A DNA stretch of 64,000 bases, taken from positions 1 through 64,000 of the forward strand of contig NZ_VZAD01000091.1 of assembly GCF_009495355.1 (NCBI RefSeq), given 5' to 3'. Of this stretch, positions 17,063 to 25,075 are shown piece after piece. Each line of letters begins with the position of its first letter. Within the stretch, counting starts at the first letter, position 1. The notes below the pieces were generated by a model. It was not told the origin of the DNA, ran no database searches, and saw only the letters and a program-made list of their open reading frames with translations. A program made the position numbers and the translations under genes. The DNA is from Segatella copri. Its GTDB lineage: Bacteria; Bacteroidota; Bacteroidia; Bacteroidales; Bacteroidaceae.

Positions 17063-18766
17063 ATGGCTAATTACTATAGTAATCACCCTGAGATTGAATT
17101 TCATCTCAATCACCCCCTCATGAAGCGTGTTGTGGACTTGAAGGAACGCAATTACGTAGAGAAAGACCAGTTCGAAGATGCACCTGTCAACTACGAGGAT
17201 GCCATTGAGAACTACAAGCGACTGCTGGATATTACCGGCGATGTGGCAGCCAACATCATCGAACCCAACTCTGAAGATGTCGACCTCGAAGGTCCACACT
17301 TGGAGAATGGCCGCATGATCTATGCCAGCAAGACATTCGAGAACCTCGATGCCACCCGCAAGGCAGGCCTCTGGGGCTTGTCCATGCCACGTCGTTACGG
17401 CGGCTTGAACCTGCCTAACGCCATTTTCTCTATGGCTTCAGAAATCATCGCAGCAGCCGATGCAGGTTTCCAGAACATCTGGTCACTCCAGAGCTGTATC
17501 GACACCCTCTATGAGTTCGGTTCTGAGGAACAGCGTCAGAAGTACATCCCTCGCATTTGCGCAGGCGAGACCATGAGTATGGACTTGACAGAGCCAGATG
17601 CAGGTTCCGACTTGCAGCGCGTGATGCTGAAGGCCACACAGGATGAGGACGGCACATGGCGTCTCAACGGTGTGAAGCGTTTCATTACCAATGGCGACTC
17701 CGACATCCACTTGGTACTGGCACGTTCTGAGGAAGGCACCAAGGACGGTCGTGGTCTTTCAATGTTCATCTACGACAAGCGTGATGGTGGCGTCACCGTT
17801 CGTCACATCGAGCACAAGCTCGGTATTCATGGTTCACCTACCTGCGAGTTGGTTTACAAGAATGCCAAGGCAGAACTTTGCGGCAACACCCGTCTCGGTC
17901 TGATCAAGTACGTGATGGCTTTGATGAACGGCGCCCGCTTAGGTATCGCCGCACAGAGTGTAGGTGTAGAGCAGGAAGCTTACAACGAGGGCTTGGCCTA
18001 TGCCAAGGAGCGTGCTCAGTTTGGCGAGAAGATCATCAACTTCCCTGCCGTTTACGACATGCTGTCAAGAATGAAGGCCAAGTTGGATGCAGGCCGTTCA
18101 CTCCTCTACTGCTGCGCCCGCTATGTCGACATCTACAAGGCATTGGAAGACATTGCCCGCGACAGCAAGCTCACTCCCGAGGAGCGTCAGGAGATGAAGA
18201 AGTACACCCGTCTTGCCGATGCCTTCACACCATTGGCCAAGGGTATGAACTCAGAGTATGCCAACCAGAACGCCTACGATGCCATCAGCATCCACGGAGG
18301 TTCCGGTTTCATCATGGAGTACAAGTGCCAGCGCCTGTTCCGTGATGCCCGCATCTTCTCCATCTACGAGGGTACCACCCAGTTGCAGGTAGTAGCAGCC
18401 ATCCGTTACATCACCAACGGCACCTACCTCAACATCATCAAGGAGATGTTGGAGAGCGAGGTCAGTGACGAGCTGAAGGCATTGAAGGCCCGTGTAGCCA
18501 AGTTGGCAGACCTCTACGAGGCAGCCATCAACAAGGTGAAGGAGGCCAACGATCAGGCAGTTCACGACTTCCTGGCTCGCCGTCTCTACAACATGACTGG
18601 CGACATCGTGATGTCTCTCCTCATCCTCGACGACGCCACCAAGTCACCCGAGCTGTTTGCGAAGAGTGCCAACGTATATGTCCGCATGGCAGAGGAAGAA
18701 GTCCTCGGTCATTCCGCATACATCCAGAACTTCCAGGTCGAAGACTTGGACAACTTCAAGGCTTAA
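17063..18766 (+). CDS. Acyl-CoA dehydrogenase
   Basis: FAD-dependent dehydrogenase that introduces the 2,3 double bond into acyl-CoA and passes electrons to the adjacent EtfBA. Helical N-domain, beta domain with the FAD/substrate segment MDLTEPDAGSDLQ, and C-terminal helical domain are all present. The catalytic glutamate is E436 in IYEGTTQLQ. A helical extension of about 120 residues follows it, giving 567 residues in place of the usual 380, as in the ACAD branch typical of Bacteroidetes. Chain-length specificity is not evident. A strong terminator follows. Confidence 0.92.
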   Translation: MANYYSNHPEIEFHLNHPLMKRVVDLKERNYVEKDQFEDAPVNYEDAIENYKRLLDITGDVAANIIEPNSEDVDLEGPHLENGRMIYASKTFENLDATRKAGLWGLSMPRRYGGLNLPNAIFSMASEIIAAADAGFQNIWSLQSCIDTLYEFGSEEQRQKYIPRICAGETMSMDLTEPDAGSDLQRVMLKATQDEDGTWRLNGVKRFITNGDSDIHLVLARSEEGTKDGRGLSMFIYDKRDGGVTVRHIEHKLGIHGSPTCELVYKNAKAELCGNTRLGLIKYVMALMNGARLGIAAQSVGVEQEAYNEGLAYAKERAQFGEKIINFPAVYDMLSRMKAKLDAGRSLLYCCARYVDIYKALEDIARDSKLTPEERQEMKKYTRLADAFTPLAKGMNSEYANQNAYDAISIHGGSGFIMEYKCQRLFRDARIFSIYEGTTQLQVVAAIRYITNGTYLNIIKEMLESEVSDELKALKARVAKLADLYEAAINKVKEANDQAVHDFLARRLYNMTGDIVMSLLILDDATKSPELFAKSANVYVRMAEEEVLGHSAYIQNFQVEDLDNFKA

Positions 18767-18828
18767 TCCGCGCAATTCTCAAGGAGTTATCGAACCTCAT
18801 CCCTTCCCTAACTTCTTCCAATCACCAT

Positions 18829-18864
18829 AAAAAAAATCCGAGGCTCCTGCCCCGGATTTTTTTT
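18829..18864 (+). terminator. Terminator after the acyl-CoA dehydrogenase
   Basis: AAAAAATCCG pairs with CGGATTTTTT around a GC-rich inner stem, followed by further T residues. It ends the etfB-etfA-dehydrogenase operon. Confidence 0.85.
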
Positions 18865-19062
18865 ATCCCCTTCCCATCCATCAAGTCCGTCCGAACGGAA
18901 AGGCAATTCGAGAAGCATTCCTGCTGTTCTGAATAAACGAGATTTACAGGAATAGGGCGGCTAAAGCCACCCTTTCTGCAGGGTATCAGCAGCCTCTCAG
19001 CAAGTAGCGAGCAAGCAGCCTTTCAGTAGCGAGCAAGCAATAAGTTCAGCAAGGCGGTCCCA

Positions 19063-19249
19063 TCCCGCACAAAAAACCGCAGCTCCGCTGCTGGCGTAGA
19101 CCTCTGATGGTCCGCCAACCATAGAATGAAATGGTTCAGAGCGACGAGGAGGAGCGGTTTCCTCTTCTTCCCTGAGGGGAGAAGACCGAGATGAGAGGTG
19201 GACCCTCCCTTAAGGGTAAGGGAGGACTGGTGGGTTTTCGAAAAAAAGC
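19063..19249 (+). repeat. Dispersed repeat family B, copy 1
   Basis: A segment of about 190 bases shared, in the same orientation, with 21581-21840 and 31654-31880: a CCGCAGCTCCGCTGCTGGCG hairpin, the line CGTAGACCTCTGATGGTCCGCC, a GAGGGGAGAAGACCGAG block, and a 3' unit with a short stem (CTCCCTTAAGGGTAAGGGAG) ending in TTTTCGAA. This copy has one 3' unit. No protein is encoded. The rest of the 18767-19310 gap holds only the terminator and degenerate CAGCAAG-type sequence. Confidence 0.85.
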
Positions 19250-19277
19250 ACCGAGTGCAGCCAGCTTTATCAAAAAA

Positions 19278-19328
19278 AGAAAAAATAATTTATAATGTTC
19301 ACAACGAACATTATAAATTATTTTTTCT
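19278..19328 (-). terminator. Perfect 23-bp hairpin at the 3' end of the nucleotidyltransferase gene
   Basis: The left arm (19278-19300) and right arm (19306-19328) are perfect reverse complements separated by five bases, A/T-rich at the base, so it reads as a terminator on either strand. The right arm contains the last six codons and stop of the minus-strand gene at 19311. A comparable hairpin ends the paralog at 21912. Confidence 0.75.
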
Positions 19329-20396
19329 CCAGCACCAATGCCACACTCTAAACACCGGTTCACTCAGCGCCTCCGCAGGATAAAACCTCAACAACCTGAA
19401 ATCCCGGCACAATCTATTAAGATTATGTCCCAAATCCATCCGCTTGTCATAATGCCCGAAGTTGCCACCATTCAAGATATCATCAAGAAGCATCCGTCCC
19501 CTCTTTGCATCCATCGGAGCAATCATCATCTCCTCCGGCAGCCCCATCACCTGATGCAGAACAAACATCACAGCCCCAGCAAACCGCCACAATCCAAGAA
19601 GCTTCAACTCCCTCTGCAAGAAACTTAACTTATCACAATCCACATTCCATTTTCTGACCACGAAGAAGTAATCCACCACCTGTCTCAATCCCACACCCTC
19701 ATAGAAATAATGATGGTAGAGATGATAAAGCTGATAAACACAATTAAAGGAAGGCGTAGGAACAGCGACAGCACCATCGCCATGCACCAGTTCCACCATG
19801 TTGCCACACTGAGCATCGACATTCCTCTTCAGCCACTTCTGCAGCCTCCTGTTAAAAACAAAGTTAGCCATGAATCCAGGCGTAGAATGCAGTTCCACGG
19901 TCACACCATTGATGGTAAGACCAATATGGTTGAAACTCTCATCATCCACCTGTCCATTCGTATTTTTCACCAGCGAGTGAGCGAGAGCCCGAATCTCCTC
20001 ACGCCCAGCATTCACCCATATATCCACATCGCCAGGCGTCCTTGCCGAAGGATTAGGATACATCACGGCATTCCCCTGCCCTTTCAAAATACAGCAAGAA
20101 TACCCCTTATCCCTCACCTTATTGTATAGCGCCACAGTAGCCCTGTCCAGCACCTCATTACGTTGCTGAATTTTTCGGCTGAAGGCAAACCAGCTCATCA
20201 GCAATTGCAGATGTGGCGCAGTCTCCTTAGGCAGTTTCTGAACCCCCTCGAACACAACCCCTATCAGAGTCTGTTCCTTAGCAAACTCATAGAAAGCGCC
20301 CCAGTCGAATCCCTTCAGTTCCGTTCCATCAAGAAACTCTGTGCCCTCATAAAGTCCCAAACTAAATTGAATAAATCGAAAATATAAATCTGTCAT
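19311..20396 (-). CDS. Putative nucleotidyltransferase, NTP_transf_5 family (copy 1)
   Basis: A 361-residue protein with hallmarks of the uncharacterised NTP_transf_5 family: LKGQGN at 104-109, YP then RTPGDVDIW at 119-127 with D123 and D125 as likely metal ligands, a third acidic position in VELHS, and GGNFGHY near residue 309. Function unknown; homologs often lie near polysaccharide genes. A paralog with KGQGN and GDIDI at exactly the same residue numbers lies at 21912-22976. Its 3' end lies in a 23-bp perfect hairpin and a B repeat sits just beyond. Confidence 0.8.
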   Translation of the reverse strand: MTDLYFRFIQFSLGLYEGTEFLDGTELKGFDWGAFYEFAKEQTLIGVVFEGVQKLPKETAPHLQLLMSWFAFSRKIQQRNEVLDRATVALYNKVRDKGYSCCILKGQGNAVMYPNPSARTPGDVDIWVNAGREEIRALAHSLVKNTNGQVDDESFNHIGLTINGVTVELHSTPGFMANFVFNRRLQKWLKRNVDAQCGNMVELVHGDGAVAVPTPSFNCVYQLYHLYHHYFYEGVGLRQVVDYFFVVRKWNVDCDKLSFLQRELKLLGLWRFAGAVMFVLHQVMGLPEEMMIAPMDAKRGRMLLDDILNGGNFGHYDKRMDLGHNLNRLCRDFRLLRFYPAEALSEPVFRVWHWCWRKNNL

Positions 20397-20417
20397 ACCT
20401 TTACATCTTTTCTGTTA

Positions 20418-20505
20418 CAGAAGTTAAGTTATAGAAGTTATAGCTGTTAAAGAAGTCATAGAAGTTAAAGAAGTTATCACTCCCTCCGCTCGTTAGAAGT
20501 TAAAG
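20418..20505 (+). repeat. Degenerate tandem repeat, AGAAGTTA-type unit
   Basis: About eight imperfect copies of a 7- to 9-base unit (AGAAGTTA, variants AGAAGTCA and TGTTAA) upstream of copy 1 of the nucleotidyltransferase gene. It lies in the 20397-20717 gap, which also holds a family A fragment and the toxin-antitoxin promoter. Confidence 0.55.
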
Positions 20506-20567
20506 CCAACAGCATCGTATCCCTGCGTTCCCATAAACAGCAATTCCTGCAAGTTGCGAGCAAGCAG

Positions 20568-20620
20568 CACGCCCTGAAGGCAAGAAGCCCGTACATAAAC
20601 CACATGCGAAACTTCAGTAT
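20568..20620 (+). repeat. Family A repeat fragment
   Basis: ACGCCCTGAAGGC followed by GAAGCCCGTAC and CACATGCGAAACTTCAGT matches the right part of the family A copy at 61-165. It lies just upstream of the toxin-antitoxin promoter. Confidence 0.6.
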
Positions 20621-20679
20621 TTACTGTTAAACTTTGATAAAAAGAAGTCATAAGTCATACAACTCACATCAAAACGCCC

Positions 20680-20687
20680 TATATTTG
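20680..20687 (+). promoter_or_regulatory. -7 promoter element of the toxin-antitoxin operon
   Basis: TATATTTG matches TAnnTTTG and ends 30 bases before the antitoxin ATG at 20718, excluding the longer open frame that begins at 20634. Antitoxin binding here would give the usual autoregulation. Confidence 0.55.
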
Positions 20688-20717
20688 CAATCAATATTAA
20701 TTAAAACAGATAACGTT

Positions 20718-21041
20718 ATGGCACAGACATCAATGACAGTCAGAATAGACTCACAACAGAAAGCTATGTTCGACAGCCTCTGTGAGCAGTTTGGCATGAG
20801 TGCAAATGCAGCAATCAATGTATTTGTCAAGGCGGTAATCCGCACACGAAGTATACCTTTTGCCATCAAAGCAAAGGAAAGCAAAGAAGACAAGGTTACA
20901 GACGAGGCAATAGAAGCTTTTGAAAACATGTGCAAGACGGCAAGAGAAAACAACATAGAAATGTCCCTTGATGAAATCAATGCAGAGATAAAAGAAGTCA
21001 GACGATTAAGAAAAGAACGCAATGGTGTACGCAGTTATTGA
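20718..21041 (+). CDS. RelB/DinJ-type antitoxin
   Basis: A 107-residue protein whose N-terminus (SMTVRIDSQQKAMFDSLCEQF, then GMSANAAINVFVKAVI) is the ribbon-helix-helix of RelB/DinJ antitoxins. The acidic C-terminal half would wrap the toxin. The start is set by the promoter element and the ATG at 20718. The gene overlaps the PIN toxin gene by 20 bases, so translation is coupled. The usual partner of this antitoxin family is a RelE/YafQ-type RNase; here it is a PIN-domain protein. Confidence 0.85.
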   Translation: MAQTSMTVRIDSQQKAMFDSLCEQFGMSANAAINVFVKAVIRTRSIPFAIKAKESKEDKVTDEAIEAFENMCKTARENNIEMSLDEINAEIKEVRRLRKERNGVRSY

Positions 21042-21429
21042 TACCAACATTTTTGTGTCTGCTTTTATCACAAAGAATGCCACTGCCTCAACACGCCGAG
21101 TTATCAACAGCCTTTTTGCAGGAAAAATCAAGCCCTTATACAATGATGAAATCATAGAAGAATATTCCGAGGTGCTTCATCGTTCAAAATTTCATTTGGC
21201 AGACAAAGATATACAAAGGTTACTGTATTTTATCCAAATTAATGGCATTGACTCCTCACGTTTTCCTTACGATGGCGACATGCCTGATGAAGACGACCGA
21301 GTGTTCTATGAAGTTGCATTGAGCGAAGAAGACTCTTTCATTGTTACTGGTAACTTGAAGCATTTCCCCAAGACTCCAAAAGTTGTGACTGCATCACAAA
21401 TGATGGAGATATTGGACTATGGAGAATAA
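21022..21429 (+). CDS. PIN-domain toxin, putative ribonuclease
   Basis: A 135-residue PIN-fold protein of the 'putative toxin-antitoxin toxin, PIN family' group. Conserved acidic residues are visible: D7 in VIDTNIFVSAF, E46 in EIIEEYSEVL, D96-D97 region in PDEDDRVFYEVAL and the TGNLKHF segment. It is expected to cleave RNA with Mg2+ or Mn2+. It overlaps the antitoxin by 20 bases. After it comes a B repeat, which closes this repeat-bounded segment. Confidence 0.85.
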   Translation: MVYAVIDTNIFVSAFITKNATASTRRVINSLFAGKIKPLYNDEIIEEYSEVLHRSKFHLADKDIQRLLYFIQINGIDSSRFPYDGDMPDEDDRVFYEVALSEEDSFIVTGNLKHFPKTPKVVTASQMMEILDYGE

Positions 21430-21440
21430 GATGACAGTAT

Positions 21441-21840
21441 TAGCAAATTACGCAATGCGCCATCCATCTTGTCTGCAGTCCCCTCAAACAGCAATTCCAG
21501 CAAGTAGCATGCATCGAGCAAGCATCCCTTCAGCATCGAGCAAGCAGCAAACATCCTGAATAGTGTGTCCATGCGGTTCATCCCGCACAAAAAACCGCAG
21601 CTCCGCTGCTGGCGTAGACCTCTGATGGTCCGCCAACCTTATAGCGTAGCGGTTCAGAGCGACGAGAAGGAGCGGTTTCCTCTTTTCCCCTGAGGGGAGA
21701 AGACCGAGATGAGAGGTGGAGCCTTCTTTAATGGTAAAGAAGGACGGGTTGATTTTAGAAAAAACTTAATGCTAAAGAAGGACGGGTGGATTTTCGAAAG
21801 CCTCCCTTAATGCTAAGGGACGACAGGCAGCTTTTCGAAG
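21441..21840 (+). repeat. Dispersed repeat family B, copy 2, with 5' extension
   Basis: The left part (21441-21480) matches 31470-31510 almost base for base (CAAATTACGCAATGCGCCAT, then TGTCTGCAGTCCC). The core from 21581 matches 19063 and 31654. The 3' part holds three tandem units of about 40 bases, each a small stem around TTAATG-TAAA followed by GGACGGG and TTTTCGAA or a variant. It fills most of the 21430-21911 gap; no gene is visible there. Confidence 0.85.
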
Positions 21841-21864
21841 ATCCCTCATTATAAACAAAAAAAA

Positions 21865-21920
21865 CTAATATAATATATAATGTAAGCACACATACGTGCA
21901 TACATTATATATTATATTAG
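21865..21920 (-). terminator. Long hairpin at the 3' end of the second nucleotidyltransferase gene
   Basis: A 20-bp perfect stem (21865-21884 with 21901-21920) plus an inner GCAC/GTGC stem. Its right arm contains the last codons and stop of the gene at 21912, the same arrangement as at 19278-19328 but with a different sequence. Confidence 0.7.
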
Positions 21921-22976
21921 CTTCTTCACAATATACATTGTATCAAACCACATTTGACCAATCGTTTCCAACACTCCGAATCTCAGGAGTTTCAGAAATC
22001 TCTTGCGACGCAGCACAGCCTTCAAGAGGAAAGCCTCCTCATTATCAAAAAGATAATGCCCGAAATTACCACCCTTGAACACTTCACCCAACAATACTTT
22101 ACCAAGACTCTCGTCAGGAGAACACAGCATCCATTCAGCATCCATGAGGAACACCTCCTTCAGCACCCACATTAGAGCAGCCGCCGTATTCCTCATCCCC
22201 ATTTTCCTGATAAGCGCCATAGCCTCTACCCTCTCATCCTTCGAAGAAGACATCAGCACATAGTAAAAGTCGTTCATCTGTCGCAGACCAATACCCCCAC
22301 TAAAGAAATGACAATGGATATGAGCAAGTTGCATCAGCAAGTTAAACATCGCCGAAGGAATTCTGAATCCCCTGTCACACATGACCGAGTTTCTCACCTC
22401 ACTCTGCAAGAACCTCTGCAACCGATGACGATGAGTGGGGAAGAAAAGACCCGAAGAAGGCAGGAAATGCACTTCGATATCAATACCACTCGCCCCAGGC
22501 AACAGATGCACATGATGATATGTAGCCTTCTCCGCCCTGTCGGCCAGTCCATGTCGGTCTATCCAGTCCACGACAAATTTCTTACCCCCATCCACAAAGA
22601 TGTCGATATCACCAGGAATTCTGCATCCCCTTACAGGATAAAGCAGCTCATTGCCCTGTCCTTTCAATATCACGGTAAAGATACCATTCTCATCAAACAG
22701 CTGTGTCAGCCTTTTCGCCTCCTCATCAAACTTCACATTCTTTCGCTTGATAACCTGCGAGATACCCATCCATTTCAGTACCAAGGCAGTAGGCGGTTTA
22801 GTACCACCGAGGTTCACATTTCTGTTGACGCCCTCGAAAACCACTCCCAGCATCGACTGCCTTTCAGCCTCCTTATACAGTCCCTTCCAGGCCTCCATAG
22901 GAATCACCACAGCCTCATCCGAAATCCCCAGTCCCAACCTTATCAGTTGAAAGAAAATACTATAGTCCTTTTTCAT
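21912..22976 (-). CDS. Putative nucleotidyltransferase, NTP_transf_5 family (copy 2)
   Basis: A 354-residue paralog of the gene at 19311-20396. KGQGN is at 105-109 and GDIDIF at 122-127, the same numbering as copy 1, and GGNFGHY recurs near residue 307. Overall identity looks low to moderate, so the duplication is old or the two were acquired separately. Function unknown. A 41-codon reading frame overlaps its start by 17 bases. Each copy ends in a long perfect hairpin next to a B repeat. Confidence 0.8.
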   Translation of the reverse strand: MKKDYSIFFQLIRLGLGISDEAVVIPMEAWKGLYKEAERQSMLGVVFEGVNRNVNLGGTKPPTALVLKWMGISQVIKRKNVKFDEEAKRLTQLFDENGIFTVILKGQGNELLYPVRGCRIPGDIDIFVDGGKKFVVDWIDRHGLADRAEKATYHHVHLLPGASGIDIEVHFLPSSGLFFPTHRHRLQRFLQSEVRNSVMCDRGFRIPSAMFNLLMQLAHIHCHFFSGGIGLRQMNDFYYVLMSSSKDERVEAMALIRKMGMRNTAAALMWVLKEVFLMDAEWMLCSPDESLGKVLLGEVFKGGNFGHYLFDNEEAFLLKAVLRRKRFLKLLRFGVLETIGQMWFDTMYIVKKLI

Positions 22977-23085
22977 GCGTTTCTATCTCCAAGTTCTCCA
23001 GTTTCTCCAACATTTTACGCTTGATTTCCTTAGAAGCCTTCCAGCGGCGTAAAGCCTCTTCCCTTGTCAACTTTGTTTTATCCAT
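22960..23085 (-). CDS. Small basic protein upstream of nucleotidyltransferase copy 2
   Basis: A 41-codon frame starting at ATG 23085: a charged, helical peptide beginning MDKTKLTREEALRRWKAS and continuing with a Lys/Glu-rich amphipathic helix. The stop lies 17 bases inside the nucleotidyltransferase gene, as in a translationally coupled leader. No known family. Coding potential is suggested by the strongly amphipathic composition and the overlap, not by homology. Confidence 0.5.
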   Translation of the reverse strand: MDKTKLTREEALRRWKASKEIKRKMLEKLENLEIETHEKGL

Positions 23086-23132
23086 TATATTCGTTTTTAC
23101 GTTTGGCAGAGTACTAACGTTTATGTGAAATC

Positions 23133-23738
23133 CTAAAGGCCATTATCTATAAATGAATCTAACTCCTTACATTGTTTATAATATGTATGAATCCCCTTTA
23201 TAGAACTGATTTTTGACAACATGTATTTATTGCATAACACTTCAAGCGAAGAAGATGTTTGCGCCAAAGCCATCAGGTTACCCTGCAAAGTCTGTAGAGG
23301 TTGCTCTTTGATATCAATATCAGTTACAATAATATACGCAAGATGATCAGCATTACAAAATTTTGGGTTGGATGCATAATCATTACATATATCAATACTA
23401 TCTTTCAACTTTTTGATAAAATCATAGCCTGACACCTGTTTTTCTATCTTTTTCTCTACATTTTTCTTTTGATACTGCAGAAAATCAACCCACCCCTTTA
23501 TTTCTACGAACAATAGCTTTTCGTTCTTTTCAGACAATCCATCTACCGAAGCACAAGAAATCACCTGATGTTCCTTGCAGTAGGCGGTCTTTACATCATC
23601 AAAATTCACGAATCGTTTAGCAGGCTCCCAAGAACACCTGGGTGTCGTAGCACAAGGCTTATGCAGCTCACAAACAGAACAAAGAGAGAAATGCTTATCC
23701 TTCACCAAAAACGATATTAATTCACTGGCAGTTTTCAT
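23133..23738 (-). CDS. Cys-rich hypothetical protein, possible nuclease partner of the upstream ATPase
   Basis: A 201-residue protein with an N-terminal cysteine cluster (C20, C23, C29, C35, and C54 nearby) that could bind zinc or an Fe-S cluster. It is followed by D66 and a VEIKG strand (E79, K81), a spacing compatible with a PD-(D/E)xK nuclease core, although the rest of the fold cannot be confirmed by eye. Its ATG overlaps the ATPase stop by four bases (ATGA), so the two proteins are made together. No named family recognised. Confidence 0.65.
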   Translation of the reverse strand: MKTASELISFLVKDKHFSLCSVCELHKPCATTPRCSWEPAKRFVNFDDVKTAYCKEHQVISCASVDGLSEKNEKLLFVEIKGWVDFLQYQKKNVEKKIEKQVSGYDFIKKLKDSIDICNDYASNPKFCNADHLAYIIVTDIDIKEQPLQTLQGNLMALAQTSSSLEVLCNKYMLSKISSIKGIHTYYKQCKELDSFIDNGL

Positions 23739-25036
23739 TTCATTCTTCCCCTTACTTCATCCACGTTCATGATTTTATTCAAAGGCTCAGCCAAAGTAAG
23801 AAAAACCTGGTTTAAGTCATTAGTAACCTCTTTCATAGTTACCATATCATCATTACCACACTCTGCCATGTAGTAGTTCACATACTTCTCAATGTTATAC
23901 ATAGCAGAATAATACCTCACGGCTTGCAGGAAATACGGACTATGGGTACTGATCATCACCGGAATACCGGAATTAACAATCTGTACGATAACCTTAGCAA
24001 ACTCCACCTGCCACTGAGGATGCAGATGATTCTCAGGTTCATCCCATATCAAAGGACGATTATTGGAAATACAATAACCATCAAGCAGAAGCTGCAAGGC
24101 ACCAAAACTTTTGATACCAGAAGCCACATTGATAGGCTTAATCTTCATACCATCTTTTTGATATACGATGCTACGTGAACTCTTATCATATGCAAACGTA
24201 CCATGAATGATATCCGCTGTATGAAAATCCTTCGATTGAGGCTCAAACAAACTTAGCTGAGTATCAAAATTCTGGAAATTCAAGACCTTGTCAACAAAGT
24301 CTTTCACGTGGGCAGGAACCATAGGTTTATATCCCAAAGTCCTCTTCATTTCCCGATAAGCAACAGAAGATTTTAAGCTATCAAGAAGATGGAAGTACAG
24401 TGGCGACTCAACATAAGTGATATCCTCATAGAATCCTCTTTCTGAAAAGGAAACGTTTGTCACTTGATTATCCTTTGCCTTAAACGACAGCTTCCCCTCT
24501 TCTTCAGTATCAAGCATAACATTAGTAAGTTCTGACTTAGAAGAACAGAACTGCCCCATAAACTCAGATTCAACGAGATAAGCCAACTCCGTTTTCAATA
24601 CAGCAGCAGGATTATTCACTTGATCAAAGCAAATCCGAATATTCACAATATCCTCCTTGAGCAAGGATTTTTGGCGAGGAGACAAATCAATATCTTCGAT
24701 TTTAGCATTCAGATGATCAAGAAAAGCATTTCGTTCCGCTTCGTCCTGACATATTCTTTCCATATCCGATTTGACACGAGGCAACAGATCCATAGTACCA
24801 TCTATGATTTTTTTTCCATAGAAGTGCTTATACAAAGAATCTATATGCTTAGAAGCTTTGTTGGCAGAACTTTCATTACTCAAGCTTCTCATATTAGAGA
24901 CCGCCTTGATAATAGAAAAGAATGCTCTACCAATGGTACTTTTTCCCATATCATTCTCTCCCACAATCACAGTCAAGCCATTCAAGGCAATATCTGCTTC
25001 CTTGATTTTATTGATATTTTGTATCTCTAATCTCAT
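23735..25036 (-). CDS. AAA family ATPase (OLD/AAA_15-like)
   Basis: A 433-residue ABC-type ATPase of the single-chain RecF/OLD kind. Walker A GENDMGKST is at 26-34, a signature-like ASGIKSFG segment comes before the Walker B WDEPENHLHP at 331-340, and the H-loop STHS follows with H365. The central region has no long coiled coil and no C-terminal Toprim domain, so nuclease activity would have to come from the coupled gene at 23133. ATPase plus small nuclease pairs of this shape occur in phage defence (Septu and Gabija are analogues, not homologs I can demonstrate). A -7 promoter element lies 21 bases upstream. Confidence 0.82.
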   Translation of the reverse strand: MRLEIQNINKIKEADIALNGLTVIVGENDMGKSTIGRAFFSIIKAVSNMRSLSNESSANKASKHIDSLYKHFYGKKIIDGTMDLLPRVKSDMERICQDEAERNAFLDHLNAKIEDIDLSPRQKSLLKEDIVNIRICFDQVNNPAAVLKTELAYLVESEFMGQFCSSKSELTNVMLDTEEEGKLSFKAKDNQVTNVSFSERGFYEDITYVESPLYFHLLDSLKSSVAYREMKRTLGYKPMVPAHVKDFVDKVLNFQNFDTQLSLFEPQSKDFHTADIIHGTFAYDKSSRSIVYQKDGMKIKPINVASGIKSFGALQLLLDGYCISNNRPLIWDEPENHLHPQWQVEFAKVIVQIVNSGIPVMISTHSPYFLQAVRYYSAMYNIEKYVNYYMAECGNDDMVTMKEVTNDLNQVFLTLAEPLNKIMNVDEVRGRMK

Positions 25037-25056
25037 TGGTCAATCTTATTTTTCTG

Positions 25057-25064
25057 CAAAACTA
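25057..25064 (-). promoter_or_regulatory. -7 promoter element for the ATPase pair
   Basis: Minus-strand TAGTTTTG matches TAnnTTTG. It lies in the 39 bases between the SMEK-NACHT stop and the ATPase start, suggesting the pair is transcribed independently. Confidence 0.5.
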
Positions 25065-25075
25065 AACAAAAAACA

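Noticed and set aside
20400..20520. CRISPR-like array
   Set aside because: Units are 7-9 bases and lack spacers; no cas genes in the window.
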